DNA of 64,000 bases from Macrostomum hystrix (GCA_950097015.1 CATNEN010000001.1:8551001-8615000), one strand, 5' to 3'. Numbered from the stretch's first letter, positions 12,259 through 24,605 are shown. Notes: a model not told the origin generated them from the sequence alone. Made by a program: numbers and translations.

Positions 12259-15200
12259 TCACACGTGCCGAACCATCGAGAATCTAGAGAGCAAATCGCG
12301 AAGCTGCTTCGTTTCCTCTTCGTATTTTTTAATTCCTTCGTCGAAGACGAACTCCAAGTCTTGTTTTGTTTTTTCGTCCATCTCGTCAGTGACAAGGCTC
12401 CAGATATCCGAGGCAAACTGGCGCAGCATGAAGTTGGCAATGGCCTTCGGGATGCTGTTCGCGAGTCTGCATCCAACAAAGATAGCGTAGGCTTCTGTCG
12501 TCTTTTGAAAATGTGTCTTTTTTTGGTCGGCCTGGCTGCTTGCTGACGATACACCTTGAATTGCTTCAACCGCATGGTCTAATGCTGAAGAACCCAATCC
12601 AAGAGCCGCAGCTGTACCCTTCACAAAATCACCCACGCCAAGCTCATTCTCACCTTGATCATTGCCCTGCGATCTAAAATGACAGAAAAACAAATCCTTT
12701 CTAAGTTTGAACGGTAGACAATTCTTATTTTGATTTAGTTAAGAGCCATCAACTAGCTGGTAAGAGAGAAGTGTACAGGCCAGTCTTAATAAGCAACGAC
12801 AATATACGGGCTACAGTTATACTGACTTTATTTCGTCGTCTTTGATCCAACGTTCGCTTTGGAATACAATCTTCTCCATATCAACGATGGTTTGGATGCG
12901 ATCCTTAACGTCAGATCTCAACTTCAGCAAGTGGATTCTGGTTAGCTTTAGTACAGCGTCTCTGAGCGGGTCATGATTTTTCATTTGCTCCTCAACGATC
13001 TCCGCAACGCCGTTCTCGACTGTCATCTCGCACTTGCTGATCAGGTCTTCAACGACCGGCTGGATTTTCTGCATTATGTGTTTGTCAATGATTCTGACTA
13101 AAATCGGAAAATAGTTCTCCAGTGATGGCAGCTCCCAGCCCCTCTGATCAACTTTCTCTTCTTCGGTGATGCTTGGTACTGAAAAATTAAGTCGTGAGGA
13201 ACCATCTTACTCCAAACACCATAGCTGAATTTCAAAGGCAAGAATCGGAAAGATGGTCTCACGGCTTTCTATCAGGTAATCAGTGATTTTTTTCATGCAA
13301 TCACCGAACTCAGTCCAGTGAGCGTAACATCTCGAGTAAATTTTGTTCTTCTCAGTCGCGTGGCGCCCTGTAACTGAGTCGTCTATTTCTTTGTTTGTCT
13401 TTGAAACTAGAGTCTTAACGTTCTTGTTGACGTCCTGTTTTTTCTCCTTGAGTTCTTTCAGCGTACTTTCCGAGCTCGACCATTGTTCCTAAAGCAAAAA
13501 ATTAAAATAGAGGCAAAAATAAACATTGAAAGCTTCGCATGAGAAATAATGACAATCAAAAGCTCAAAGTTCAACGCTCGCTTACCATGACTCGAAGACG
13601 CAGTTCCTCTTTTCGAGGAAGGATCATTTCTCGCATGCAATGTGCTAGGTACATTGTAAGGGCTTCTGTCCCTAAAACTGATGGAGAAAAGGATCGCCAG
13701 AATAGTTGCTGCTCAAAGAAGCTTTTCTCATTTTCTGGCGAATAGTTGCCGCTCTGCGCGTAGCAGTTGACCGCGAACACGCAGTGTTTCTGCATTAGCA
13801 TCTCTCTGATCATGCCCTGCTTATTCTCCGACACGTTGTCACAGTGCGTCATCACGAAGACGGTGCGCTTGAAACCTGGGTCCACTTTCTTTGCAAGCTC
13901 GTAGCCTCTCGAAGTGTCAATGTCAGTGATGGCTTTCAGAACAACTACCATCACGACGTTGGGACTCTGCAGTCGGTTCTTCAGCGCTTCAGTTTTCTCC
14001 TCATGGTCGTCACTGAAAGCAAAGATTGAAAATCCATGACGCGCAAAATGTAAATATCGAAAAAGCCTTAGCAGATAGGAATAAGACCGTTTACCTTCTG
14101 AATCCTGGCACGTCCACAACCGTGAGGTTTGGTCGATTCGGTCCACTGATTCTGACCATGATCTCCTCTGTCATCGAAGTTTCTTTATTAGGGAAACTTT
14201 CATCCATCAGTTTTTTCAGCAGGTCAGAAAAGTCACTCTGTTGATTCACATCAGTTATTTTACCTGCGAATCTAAATGAGATGCAAATGTTTTAACCGTC
14301 AATGTTTTTATAATAGTCAAAAAACTTGCAATAGTGCGTGATTTGATGCCAAGAATCGAACGCCAAAATAAGCGTAAACCATGCAGTCTTTATAATAAAA
14401 GACTCCGGATAACCTGCGTCCTGCGAAATCCGTTAACTCAAGGACACCTAAACAGCTCGAAATATTTTGCTCATCTCCAAATAAAGTTGGCTGGCGCCCC
14501 ATGTGGCAGTGGCGCCCCGAGTGGTAGTGGGGCTCCCATGGTCCGCTAAATCTACATTGGCCCCGAAATCCCCCAAATCATGCAATAACATTTTCGAGCT
14601 CCCGTGGTAGTGGCGCCCCATATGGCAGTGGCGCCCCATATGACAGTGGCGCCTCCGTGTGGTAGTGGCGCTTCCGTGTGGTAGTGGCGCCTCCGTGTGG
14701 TAGTGGCGCCCCCATGTGGCAGTGGCGCCCCCATGTGGTAGTGGCGCCTCCGTGTGGCTGTGGCGCCCCCATGTGGTAGTGGCGCCTCTGTGTGGTAGTG
14801 GCGCCTCCATGTAGCAGTGGCGCCCCCATGTGGTAGTGGCGCCTCCGTGTGGTAGTGGCGCCCCCATGTGGTAGTGGCGCCTCTGTGTGGTAGTGGCGCC
14901 TCCATGTAGCAGTGGCGCCCCTATGTGGTAGTGGCGCCTCCGTGTGGTAGTGGCGCCCCCATGTGGTAATGGCGCCTCTGTGTGGTAGTGGCGCCTCCAT
15001 GTGGCAGTGGCGCCCCCATGTGGTAGTGGCGCCCCCATGTGGTAGTGGCGCCTCCGTGTGGTAGTGGCGCCTCCATGTGGCAGTGGCGCCCCCATGTGGT
15101 AGTGGCGCCTCCGTGTGGTAGTGGCGCCTCCATGTGGCAGTGGCGCCCCCATGTGGTAGTGGCGCCTCCGTGTGGTAGTGGCGCCTCCATGTGGCAGTGG

Positions 15201-15984
15201 CGCCCCCATGTGGTAGTGGCGCCTCCGTGTGGTAGTGGCGCCCGCATGTAGCAGTGGCGCCCCATGTGGCAGTGGCGCCCCCATGTGGTAGTGGCGCCTC
15301 CGTGTGGTAGTGGCGCCTCCATGTGGCAGTGGCGCCCCCATGTGGCAGTGGCGCCCCCATGTGGCAGTGGCGCCCCATGTAGCAGTGGCGCCCCCATGTG
15401 GTAGTGGCGCCTCCGTGTGGTAGTGGCGCCCTTAAAAGGCGCGCTCTCCCCCCTTAGAAAATCCTGGCTACGCCACTGTGCAGAATTGGTGGCAGTACAT
15501 GTTATATAAAAACACAAACAATGACTCACTCGATCGTAGCGCTTTCTTCTTCACTTCTGCGAATGCACAGTCGAATGAGACACTTCGTGCATGTATTGTC
15601 GCCTTTGGGAAGCTTCACTTTTGCAATGGCTTCCAGCACGGTCGACTTGCCATCGGACTGGTCACCAATGACCGCAATCTCAGGTAGGTCAATTGAACTA
15701 CCCAGCTTCAGCTTGTCTACCACATCAAGCAAGAGTACGAACAGGGCGTCGACTTCCTTTAGAGTGCATGAATCTTGAGTCTGGCGCGACCCGGCAGTCC
15801 TGGAACGCTGTTGAGCCTGATCATCGCGATGGGTACTTGCCGCTGACGCGCCTGACGAGCGCTGCTGCTGCTGTGCCTGCCTGACGACTGTCGTACTCGA
15901 AGGTCCAGGTTGGCTGTCAGACTGTGACGCCGGCTGTTGAGCTTGGTTTTGTTGGCTGGCTTCCGATTTCAAACTTTGAAGCAT
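12259..15984 (-). CDS. Dynamin/Mx-like large GTPase
   Basis: Six exons join in frame: 15530-15984, 14095-14271, 13586-14012, 13263-13488, 12823-13178 and 12259-12666, giving about 682 aa, close to Mx proteins. A Gln/Ser-rich N-terminal tail of ~70 residues precedes the G domain. G1 is GDQSDGKST (107-115), very close to the Mx/dynamin P-loop; G3 is DVPG in exon 2; the G4-like motif is THCD in exon 3. Exons 4 and 5 are helical and charged, as expected for bundle and stalk. The last exon carries a GED-like end (AIANFMLRQFASDIWSLVTD). Such GTPases assemble on membranes or, for Mx, on incoming viral particles. Exon 4 ends at AGC-C|GTGAGA and the last exon starts at ATCGCAG|GGC; these two junctions were chosen to keep the frame. 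Intron 1 holds a 0.9-kb minisatellite. The gene lies between two related kinases, all on the minus strand. Confidence 0.85.
14500..15430. repeat. 18-bp minisatellite in GTPase intron 1
   Basis: About 50 copies of a unit like GTGGTAGTGGCGCCCCCAT, alternating between CCCCAT, CTCCGT and CTCCAT variants. It generates long false frames on both strands (HYHMGAPLPHGGAT on the minus strand). The high-coordinate edge abuts a transposon-like end. Confidence 0.95.
15431..15480 (-). mobile_element. DNA-transposon terminal sequence next to the minisatellite
   Basis: On the minus strand the sequence begins CAGTGGCGTAGCCAGGATTT and then a G-rich stretch. This resembles the CAGTGGCGTAGCCAGG ends seen on many animal DNA transposons and MITEs. 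The minisatellite unit (GTGGCGCC) may have grown from such an element. Confidence 0.5.
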
Positions 15985-15999
15985 TTCCCCACTCTTCCT

Positions 16000-16920
16000 G
16001 TGTAAGTTGCCGTTTTGACATGCTTGGCAAAGTTGGCGATACTTGAAGAAAGTATTATTTTTGCCTCAGTTTTACCTGAGATGAAATTCTTTAATTTCTT
16101 GAAACAGGCGAGTAGGGTCTATATATACGAAAAAGAAAACGAAAAATGAAAACTACAAAATCTTTTGAAACGTTTTTTCTCGAACCTCTCTGAGCATTAT
16201 ACTGTCTGGGGGTCTGAGCTAGACAATTTATTTGCTAATGCACTTTTTCGGAATAAAAATAGAAGTGGAACTTCGCTTTTAACTTAGCGATCATCTCAAA
16301 ATGTTTTATGGGTGCAGTATGCACTTAAAAAGGTCTTAGTTAGCAACTGTTTGGTTTACTGAGCAAGACCTATGGTACAGCGCTTCAGGTCCGAACATGT
16401 AACTACAGGTGTTTAGCAGAATATATATATTTTTTTTAAATAATATAATGCTGTTATACGGTGAAAGGCGCAGTGTACATAACTGCTAATACAAATGTAG
16501 GCCAGAACAGGCCAATTTTATATCATTCGTTTAGAATGCGAGTGTATAAAAGGATTTAGAATTAGCAGATGCATTCTAAATTATCGGGCATTCTAAATTC
16601 TGCACGAACAAAATTACCTCTTATTAAATGGATTGAAGGTCTGCAAAGATGCAGTAGCTTTAAAATTATTGAATTCGCAATGGCCTGCTGCAGTTAGTGG
16701 GTTAAATCAAGGTCAGTTATTTTGTAAGACAATATCGTTGCATAGTAATTATAAATTAAAGGACAAACTGCAAGAAACTATTACTTAGTTAATAAAAGGT
16801 CGATCTTTATCAGCAGTACTTTTAATTACAGGAAAAATGTTCAAGTAATAAAAACTAACCAATTCAGTTAACAGTAGAACCAAAGCGGAGAATTCTCCCT
16901 GACAAATGTTTGTGCTGCAC
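16000..16920. other. Region upstream of the GTPase gene
   Basis: AT-rich sequence with no coding signal, presumably containing the promoter of the GTPase gene. No core element is clear enough to call. Confidence 0.4.
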
Positions 16921-17005
16921 CAGAACGGTGAAGGTCCAGCAGCTCCGTCTTGATGAAGTTGCGTGACTCGTGTATAGGGGTATGAAATACACCATGGCTC
17001 TTACG

Positions 17006-17568
17006 CAGGGGTAGGCAAACTTATTTGCTGGCGGGCCAAAGAGAGAGCCTAAAAGACGACAGCGGGCCGCATTGACTGTATAAATATGAGATAGGGGAGA
17101 GATGAGACACAGGAAAGATGGGACACGAGAGAGATGAGACACGGGAGAGATGAGACACGGGAGAGATGAGACACGGGAGAGATAAGACAGGGAAGAGATT
17201 AGACACGGGAGAGATGAGACACGGGAGAGATGAGACACGGGAGAGATTAGACACGGGAGAGATTAGATACGGGAGAGATGAGACACGGGAGAGATGAGAA
17301 ACGGGAGAGATTAGACACGGGAGAGATTAGACACGGGAGAGATGAGACACGAGAGAGATGAGACACGGGAGAGATAAGATAGGGAAGAGATTAGACACGG
17401 GAGAGATTAGACACGGGAGAGATTAGATACGAGAGCGATGAGACACGGGAGAGATTAGACACGAGAGAGATGAAACAGGACACTGTAGATGTCAGAAGGG
17501 GCAACGGGCCGGATTTGGGAGCTTCGAGGGCCGCATCTGGCCCGCGGGCCGGAGTTTGCCGACCCCTG
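17006..17568. mobile_element. Non-autonomous hAT-like transposon with 8-bp target duplication
   Basis: Terminal inverted repeats CAGGGGTAGGCAAACTT and GGAGTTTGCCGACCCCTG are of the classic hAT type. The element is flanked by a perfect 8-bp duplication CTCTTACG at 16998-17005 and 17569-17576. There is no transposase; the interior is dominated by a ~16-bp minisatellite. Confidence 0.92.
17092..17478. repeat. 16-bp minisatellite inside the hAT-like element
   Basis: About 23 copies of a unit like GAGACACGGGAGAGAT with small variations. It forms most of the interior of the transposon. Confidence 0.93.
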
Positions 17569-17719
17569 CTCTTACGGGAAATATCTGAGCTTCGGCCAGA
17601 AACGTTGAACATCTCTTGACGGTCTGAAGGTCTGGCAACTGATTATTGTTTCAGAAAATGCGCTAGAAAACCTTGGCCCATCTTCTTGAATTTCGTGTGC
17701 TTGAGTTGTTCCGTTCGGG

Positions 17720-18480
17720 TGCAGCAAAACTGATTGTAAGGAAATTCATCTCTTGGTATAAAAACAGGCCGGAAAATAGCTTAGTAGTTCTATTGTTAAT
17801 ATAACATTTTGCACACCAATTAAGCCCGCGAGCAGGCAATTGAATCCAGAATACAAAAATGTATGCGAGCAAAGACTCTCTGCTCGGTTTCTATGGTAAA
17901 AACTGTGCACCATAGACAATCGTCGTTTTTACCATAGACAGGCTCTGAATGCATGTAGGTTACTAACCAAGGTCATTTAAAGCCGAAGTTCGACATCTAT
18001 TTTTATCTCTAACAATATAATACGACGTATTACCTAGCTGCCATATAATATAAAGTACTTATTTCTGTTTTTAAGCATTCTCTCTTTTCTTTTACCACAA
18101 CACTGCGCCGCTATTTGTAAGAATATACGCTCGTAAGTGGAACTTCAGTTTTAAGCAATCATCTCTAAATGTTTTATGGACGATTTAGTAAATACCGTTA
18201 GTCGTTTTACTGTACTCGTCTAATGTCGAATTATTAACCGCCGCAATTTTGTATCATGCTCATACAATTTTGCACAGCCATGATAGAAAGCATTGTGCTA
18301 TACTGTACCTCGTAACTTCAAATCTGCCATAGATAGCAGAAAGGCATACATTCTCCTTGCAAGCCGAACGCCAACTTAAGAGTCTATGGTTAAAGCTCAG
18401 ATCAATAATGTCACAAGTAACTTCAAATCAGTCCAATGAACAGATAGGGAGTTGGAACCAAAGCAGTAAAGGCTAGAAAA
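17720..18480. other. Intergenic DNA
   Basis: Only short fragments resembling the CCATAGACAG inverted-repeat family are seen near 17890-17945. No gene is supported. Confidence 0.4.
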
Positions 18481-18499
18481 CTTATTTATAGACCCAGCT

Positions 18500-19400
18500 A
18501 CAACACTGGACGGGACTGGGGGATGGAGGAGACTGCATGGCCATTGACCTCGGAATCAAAAGGACGACAGCAAACCTAATCCTAAAGCGCTACCTAGAGG
18601 AAAACCGAGCAAGAGGAGTGGCTAGACACGTGAAAGTAAGTGAACAGATGCTTCAAGCACTTCACTGGTATGTTGCTGAAAAGCCGACCATTAAATGAAA
18701 TGGGAGACAAGCTGAGTGTTGAAGTTCCCGAAGCACCCGCTGTTTCTACCCAATGCCTGAGTAAGAAGCTAGACGGTACTCTGATAACCTTAAAGGACGT
18801 CAGGCATATGTACGCGGGCTGAAGTGCGCCAGGTCCCAAGGATGCGCGAGCGATCCTGCACTGGATGATGAATGAGGGTCATCTTCAAGAGCATCTCATA
18901 TAAGTCGATGAATGTGGCTGTGATTTGTGGACTTTGCGGTCTAAAGACTGGTCAGCTGCTGGCGATCGTGCTGTGCGAATTACCGATGGTCAGCGCGGTC
19001 CAATGTCACCGTCGTTCTCGCGGTGAGTCCCCAGCTTGGATTGGTTCACTATGCATGTCACGTTGGTGGCTTCACAGAAGAACGCTTCACTGCATTCTGC
19101 TCGGAGGTGTTTGTACTTGTTGACGCACCATTCGTGATGGTGGCGGACAATGCGAGAGCCCACACCAACGTGCCTCCGATGCAAAGGGAAGACCAAACCG
19201 TACGTTTTCTACCCGTGTATTCTCAGTTTTCTCAATGCGACTGAGATGGCCATCTCAGCACTGAAGGCCGCAGCAAAGAGCCGACTGACAGAACCGGCAG
19301 TGGTTAGAGAGCTGGGTGATCGCGCCGCCGCAGCGCAGGCTGCGATGACATTGCACAACTAGCGACTGGGCATTCTGAATTCGCGAATTGCATGTCAGCA
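18500..19400 (+). pseudogene. Broken Tc1/mariner/IS630-type transposase relic
   Basis: Pieces in different frames read like a DDE transposase: VDECGCDLWT near 18905, VADNARAH near 19140 (second catalytic Asp region), LPVYSQFSQ near 19210, and a following ISALKAAAKSRL helix. Several stops and frameshifts separate them, so it cannot make an intact enzyme. Confidence 0.65.
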
Positions 19401-19589
19401 TGCCTCATCTGACACATGACAGATGTATGCCTTTCTGCTATCTATGGCAGATTTGAAGTTACTAATTGTGACAGACTTGGAGTGGAAAAGGAATATTTGC
19501 CTCAGAGGCCAGAGGAGCCTTTGTGTCTTGGAACCATGGGACAGAAGCCATTCAGTACTAGGATTCACACTCTGCTAACGCTGCAGGCA

Positions 19590-19715
19590 CCCTACCGGCG
19601 CGGCCAGGCCCGAACTCGGCGTTTCGTCGACTGCCTGCTGGCCGATGCTGGCGCCCCGGACACTGCCGGCGGTGCGGCCTTTGTTCGCGCCCAGGCTCTG
19701 AAGCGTGCACTGTGA
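19590..19715 (+). other. Short GC-rich open segment, unidentified
   Basis: After a possible acceptor (ACGCTGCAG) the frame reads APYRRGQARTRRFVDCLLAD and ends at TGA. Composition is coding-like and unlike the flanks, but there is no recognisable domain or partner exon. Confidence 0.25.
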
Positions 19716-20333
19716 CGCTGCCTTTTCCACCTGACAGCGTACTTTGTTGTTGTTGTTGTTGTTGTTGTATTCACACTCTAATCGACAAGACTCTAATTAG
19801 TAAACAATACGAACTGCACTGGCTGCGGTATTAAGAATCCATAAATCGAAAGTAGGAGCAACCTATTTAACTTTCGTCTGGGAAATCACAATTTCTCAGA
19901 CAGTGTCGCTCAGAAGTAGAAAACGAAGTCCATTTACTCTCAAAGTGTCGCTGGAGTCCATGCAAGGAGACATTTTTACAAAAAATATCGGCGTTTGTGC
20001 CAAACTTTGGAAACCTGAAGTGGACAAATGCATATACCTAACGGTACCAAAAATTACACTTTGGCAAGAAAACGCGATGATAATATAATGTATACGATAT
20101 ATTCAATATTACAGTACCATAATATAATTGACAATACAAATAAAGTGGTTTTTTCGTAAGAATTCACTATTTAAACATTTTTTTCGCCATTAGAGACTTT
20201 TCGTTCTGCGTTTTTTTGCTTTCGTTTTTACGGCTTTTTAATTCGGTTGTTAAGTGCCTACTTGCGATTAAAAATAAAATGTACAAAAACTCTTTTGAGT
20301 GCGCACTTAATAATAATAATTATGATAATCAAA

Positions 20334-20665
20334 GGTCCAGCAGCTCCGTCTAGATAAAGGTCAGTGACCAACGAAGTCGAGGATGATGCAGGCACATTCG
20401 GGTGACGTACTGATAAAGTTTGAAGGCCTGGCAAGGCCGCAATGCACGAAGAGCAGAGCTAACTAGTGTATAGGGGACACAAGCTCATATAGGAACAATC
20501 AGACATTCAGCCAGAACCGTTGAATATCTCGACGATCTGAAGGGCTGCGACTTGATTCTTGTTCCAGGAGATGCGCAACTAAATAGCTGGACCGTGTTCT
20601 TGCGTTTGGTGTGCTTGCATGGCTAGATAACCACCTGACTTGTTGAATGTGTTGTTCCGAGCAAA
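20334..20665. repeat. Dispersed repeat, copy 2
   Basis: Uninterrupted homologue of the repeat at 16925-17715: AGGTCCAGCAGCTCCGTCT, GTGTATAGGGG, CAGCCAGAACCGTTGAATAT and TTGTTCCAGGAGATGCGC occur in the same order. Confidence 0.65.
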
Positions 20666-20683
20666 AATAAATAAATAAATAAA

Positions 20684-21366
20684 GGTTGGCATGGTTGCAC
20701 TACTAAAATAAATGGTAGACAGGGCAGCACACAGCAAGAATTAAAGGTTGGCATGGTTGCACTACTAAAATAAATGGTAGGCAGGGCAGCACACAGCAAG
20801 AATTAAAGGTTGGCATGGTTGCACAACTAAAATAAATGGTAGGCAGGGCAGCACACAGCAAGAATTAAAGGTTGGCATGGTTGCACTACTAAAATAAATG
20901 GTAGGCAGGGCAGCACACAGCAAGAATTAAAGGTTGGCATGGTTGCACTACTAAAATAAATGGTAGACAGGGCAGCAAACAGCAAGAATTAAAGGTTGGC
21001 ATGGTTGCACAACTAAAATAAATGGTAGGCAGGGGAGCACACAGCAAGAATTAAAGGTTGGCATGGTTGCACTACTAAAATAAATGGTAGACAGGGCAGC
21101 AAACAGCAAGAATTAAAGGTTGGCATGGTTGCACTACTAAAATAAATGGTAGGCAGGGGAGCACACAGCAAGAATTAAAGGTTGGCATGGTTGCACTACT
21201 AAAATAAATGGTAGGCAGGGCAGCACACAGCAAGAATTAAAGGTTGGCATGGTTGCACTACTAAAATAAATGGTAGGCAGGGCAGCAAACAGCAAGAATT
21301 AAAGGTTGGCATGGTTGCACTACTAAAATAAATGGTAGGCAGGGCAGCACACAGCAAGAAATAAAG
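20684..21366. repeat. 61-bp minisatellite downstream of kinase 2
   Basis: About 11 copies of a unit containing AAAGGTTGGCATGGTTGCAC and ATAAATGGTAGGCAGGGCAG. Copies differ at a few sites (GGCAGC/GGGAGC, CACACAGC/CAAACAGC, CTACTA/CAACTA). Confidence 0.95.
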
Positions 21367-21567
21367 CTAGGCATGGTTGCACTACAGTGAAAGTAGCTAC
21401 TTAAATTCCAGTGCTCAACAAAAAGATAGCCTATATTATTGAATTCAGTGCTTAAGTGTCGTTAAGTTCTAATAAGTATTGACTCTTGGGAACTTCTATT
21501 GTAAATACACAACAGTTTGTACTAGACACCGCAAGAGAGTTTTCAAAGCGCGATGATAACAAATAGC

Positions 21568-23351
21568 TTATTCATTCTCCTTGCCGGGTTGCCGGACAGC
21601 GAACTTAATTCCTTTTACCAGAACATCGCTTTCAAAGTTCCTCTCAAGCCAAGTTAGGTGGTCTTGTGATCGGCAGTGCTTTTCTACCGCGTCCTTATCG
21701 TCGTTACGTTGTCCGCCGATGTTGTGCTCGATAAGGAGGCACTGGCAACCCTTCAGAGACCCGTTTGTTATTTTACTGAACTTGTGTTCGATTTCCGGTG
21801 GTTTTTCTTTGTCCACTTCCTTGCTGAAGGTGCTAGATCGATTCAAGAGTTCATGCAGGACATGATTGGCTTGATTCGAATTAAATTTTTCATTATCTGG
21901 TAGAGTTGCCTCGTAGAAAATCGTTCGGCTACTTCTTGAGACGGATCGGACAGATGGAACTTTCGGAACTGAGTCTGTCGAAGCGGATTTGTTTGATGGA
22001 GGCAGCTCAGGCGGCTGGTCGGGAGCTCCAGACTCGGGCTGCTCAAGAAGTGCTAAGATCAGGGCTGACGACTCTCGAGCTGATGCATCCGCTTGCAAAG
22101 CTTTGTCTAGAATTTTCTTGATCGCCGAGAACTTTCCCTTGTGAACGTCATACTTGAACACAGAGGATTTTAGATCAAAGCTAACTGATTCAGTCTCTGA
22201 AGTGAAGACTGCAACGTGTGTATCAACAGGGGAATTCTCATTATCGTGTTCCGACTTCTCTACTGGAGAATCCAGATCTGGAGACCGCAGCAACATTGCG
22301 GTCACCGTCATGCCGAACGAATAACAGTCGCATTCTTTAGTGTATTTCCTGGTGTTCTCATGCTTTGCTTTTGTCCTGGCTACCTCAGGAGCCATAAAAC
22401 TACCTGTTCCAATCTGTGGCGTCATCCCACAAGACCTCAGGCTAGTGCAATCGTCAAAGTCGCAAAGCTTGCAGATTGTTGCATTATTAAACAGAATGAT
22501 GTTTCGTGGCTTTACATCACGGTGAATGAGTTTTTGGTCGTGCAGGTATGCCAAGGCGCTGGCGACTTGCTTCATCCAGCTCATGCAGTGGGCCATTGTA
22601 AGGCGACCCGCAGCTTCACCTTGTTGGTCTGTCGGGTAATCCTTTTGATTCTCAAGCAAATTGGCCAGGCTTTGCTCTCCAGCTTCCATGACGAAGGCGT
22701 TCATGGAGATCTCATAGGATGCAGGCTTGTAAACGCCAGAAAAGAAGACAGTAACAATGTTTCTATTGTTGCAAGATTTTAACTTCAGATATGCCTCATG
22801 GAATCGAGTTAGATCGTCACCCTCCAAGAAGCAGGCTTTCACTACCACTTGTGTATCCTTGGTGGGCATAGGTACAGACTCACCAATCTCGGTCCAGTCT
22901 TTGTGTAGTTTAGCAGTCATTACAAAACCAATCTTTTTTTCATAGTAGTATATATTCTCTTCATCAAACTTAAAGTTGACGTAATTATGGAGCTGTAGCC
23001 TGATTATTTCATGGCTGTTAGTCCTATTCACTTCGACATCTTGAGGTCTGCAAGTGAAATTCGAGAAGGTCTGTTTGTTATTGTAACGCATAGATAAAAT
23101 CAAGTATAGTCAACATAGGAATGCTATCCCAACTATTAATTTTTTGGTAAGATAAATAGATAGATACATCTATCAACTACCCGTACTCAAGCAACACTGT
23201 TGTCTAGCCACTGTTAGTTTTACGTTTCGTTCATTAATTAGATGATAAAATTCCACTAATAAATGATTTCTTTATTCAAATGGCTTGCGCTGTGAGATAA
23301 ATGAAACACTACTTACCCCGTCTTTAAATATTCTTCTTCGGTAGAATTCAT
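21568..23351 (-). CDS. TAK1/RAF-like protein kinase (kinase 2), paralogue of kinase 1
   Basis: Exon 1 (23317-23351, starting MNSTEEEYLKTG) joins in phase 2 to exon 2 (21568-23047), giving about 504 aa. ATP-binding Lys is in VVVK (about residue 82), the catalytic loop is HRDVKPRN (about 187) and the metal motif is DFD (208-210) followed by GTGSFMAPEV. The same DFD variant, the AHC.W alpha-E region and the C-terminal module (RTIFYEATLPDN ... HLTWLERNFESD) occur in kinase 1, so the two are duplicates diverged across the GTPase gene. An active cytosolic Ser/Thr kinase is likely. No death domain or transmembrane segment is seen, so an IRAK or receptor kinase is less likely than a TAK1-like enzyme. 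The tiny first exon was chosen because its donor phase and start codon fit exactly. Confidence 0.83.
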
Positions 23352-23379
23352 TGCTTAACTTCGGCTTGGCAGACAAAAA

Positions 23380-24600
23380 TGAGTGAAGTACTCTTTACTA
23401 GCTTCTGTAATGAAAAATTGAAGGCTTTTCAAGTATTTATGATTCTTTATTTTAGCGTGTACAGAAAAAACTACGCTCATTTTAGCTCACCCACCACAAA
23501 ATGGGGTGTGTGTGCCGTGTCCATGGGTACCATTGTGCTTGCAGCTTATGCAGGACCGCACAAGAAGACGGGATCGATGAAAGGAAAGGGGATAACGAAC
23601 AGTAGGAAAGAGGTTTCAGTAGAAGTGGGAACACATTCTAACTCAACTAAAGCGTTTTTAAGACTTTTACCCACCCTCCATTGGCGTGCCTGCCAACCAG
23701 CTAGTTTAATGATAATAACTGTACTAGACTAGAGGCTGCGACCTCACTCAACTCAAATCCTCACGAGTACTGTTGCTACGGTATTGCCTCCCCTCGGATC
23801 GAGGGGTTTTAAAGACATTATATATATCGGAGCGGAGCGCGAAAAAGATTCGCCGCTCCAGTTAGTTAGAGATTCAGTTTGAGTTCCGTTAAGCTAAACA
23901 TATTAGAAAACTCATTGTGTTTGTGTTAATTCTTGAGTAGAATCTGAGATAACAAGCTAGAAAGATCGCAACGCCAGCCTGTCTACTGAGTGTCGATAGT
24001 CGTTAGTAGTTATAGCCTTCAAGACATCTAGACTGCCACAAACCGCTAGACTACATATAGGAAACACCAGAACAGAGAAAACATAAAGCTTGAAGCGCTA
24101 TAATTTAATATACTACTGATGTGGTGCAGTAGTGCCAAAAAAGCCACTTGAATCGTTAAAATGGAATTCAATACTTCATAAACAATACATGCGATGAAAA
24201 AGCAAAACGCGAATAAGAAAAAAAATATTTTACAGACGCATTTTGTCAAATGTCAGGACGCCAAGTCACTGAAATCTTTCTGAACAGCTCTTGACCGCTC
24301 CAATAATGAAAAAAAAATTACAAAAGCTTTTACATTAGCCCTGCCATTCACTAATGTCATCTATTGATTGGCTCTTCAAAGTCCATTAACAGTTTCGGAA
24401 GCTAGTTTCGTTAGCTATCAATTAAGAATTTTGTGTTGGAGTGGATTTTAGTATCAGTAATCCCCCTCACTTATCAAACGGAAAATTTTAGTCGTCGAAG
24501 TCGATGAGAAACATTAATTGATATCTCATAAATGCTCGTCGCGCTCCGATATTTTCCGAGAAACCAAAACTTAATCCCCAAAAATTTACACTTGCCAAAC
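23380..24600. other. Intergenic DNA
   Basis: No convincing gene. Near 23790-23860 there is a small hairpin (CCCTCGGATCGAGGGG) followed by a TATATATA run and another hairpin (GGAGCGGAGCGCG...CGCCGCTCC). It could be a promoter or a mobile-element end but cannot be assigned. Confidence 0.35.
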
Positions 24601-24605
24601 TAGAC

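Larger units (their letters stand above)
16925..17715. repeat. Dispersed repeat, copy 1 (interrupted by a hAT-like element)
   Basis: The flanks of the hAT-like insertion (GGTCCAGCAGCTCCGTCT ... CCAGAAACGTTGAA ... TTGTTTCAGAAAATGCGC) match a second copy at 20334-20665 in the same order. The element family is unknown to me and I see no coding frame. Confidence 0.65.

Noticed and set aside
14448-15529. Histidine/glycine-rich repeat proteins on the minus strand
   Set aside because: By-products of an 18-bp minisatellite within a GTPase intron; all frames are open because the unit is a multiple of three.
23379-23732. 117-codon plus-strand frame
   Set aside because: Starts within the 5' flank of kinase 2, has no domain or codon bias and no splice partners.
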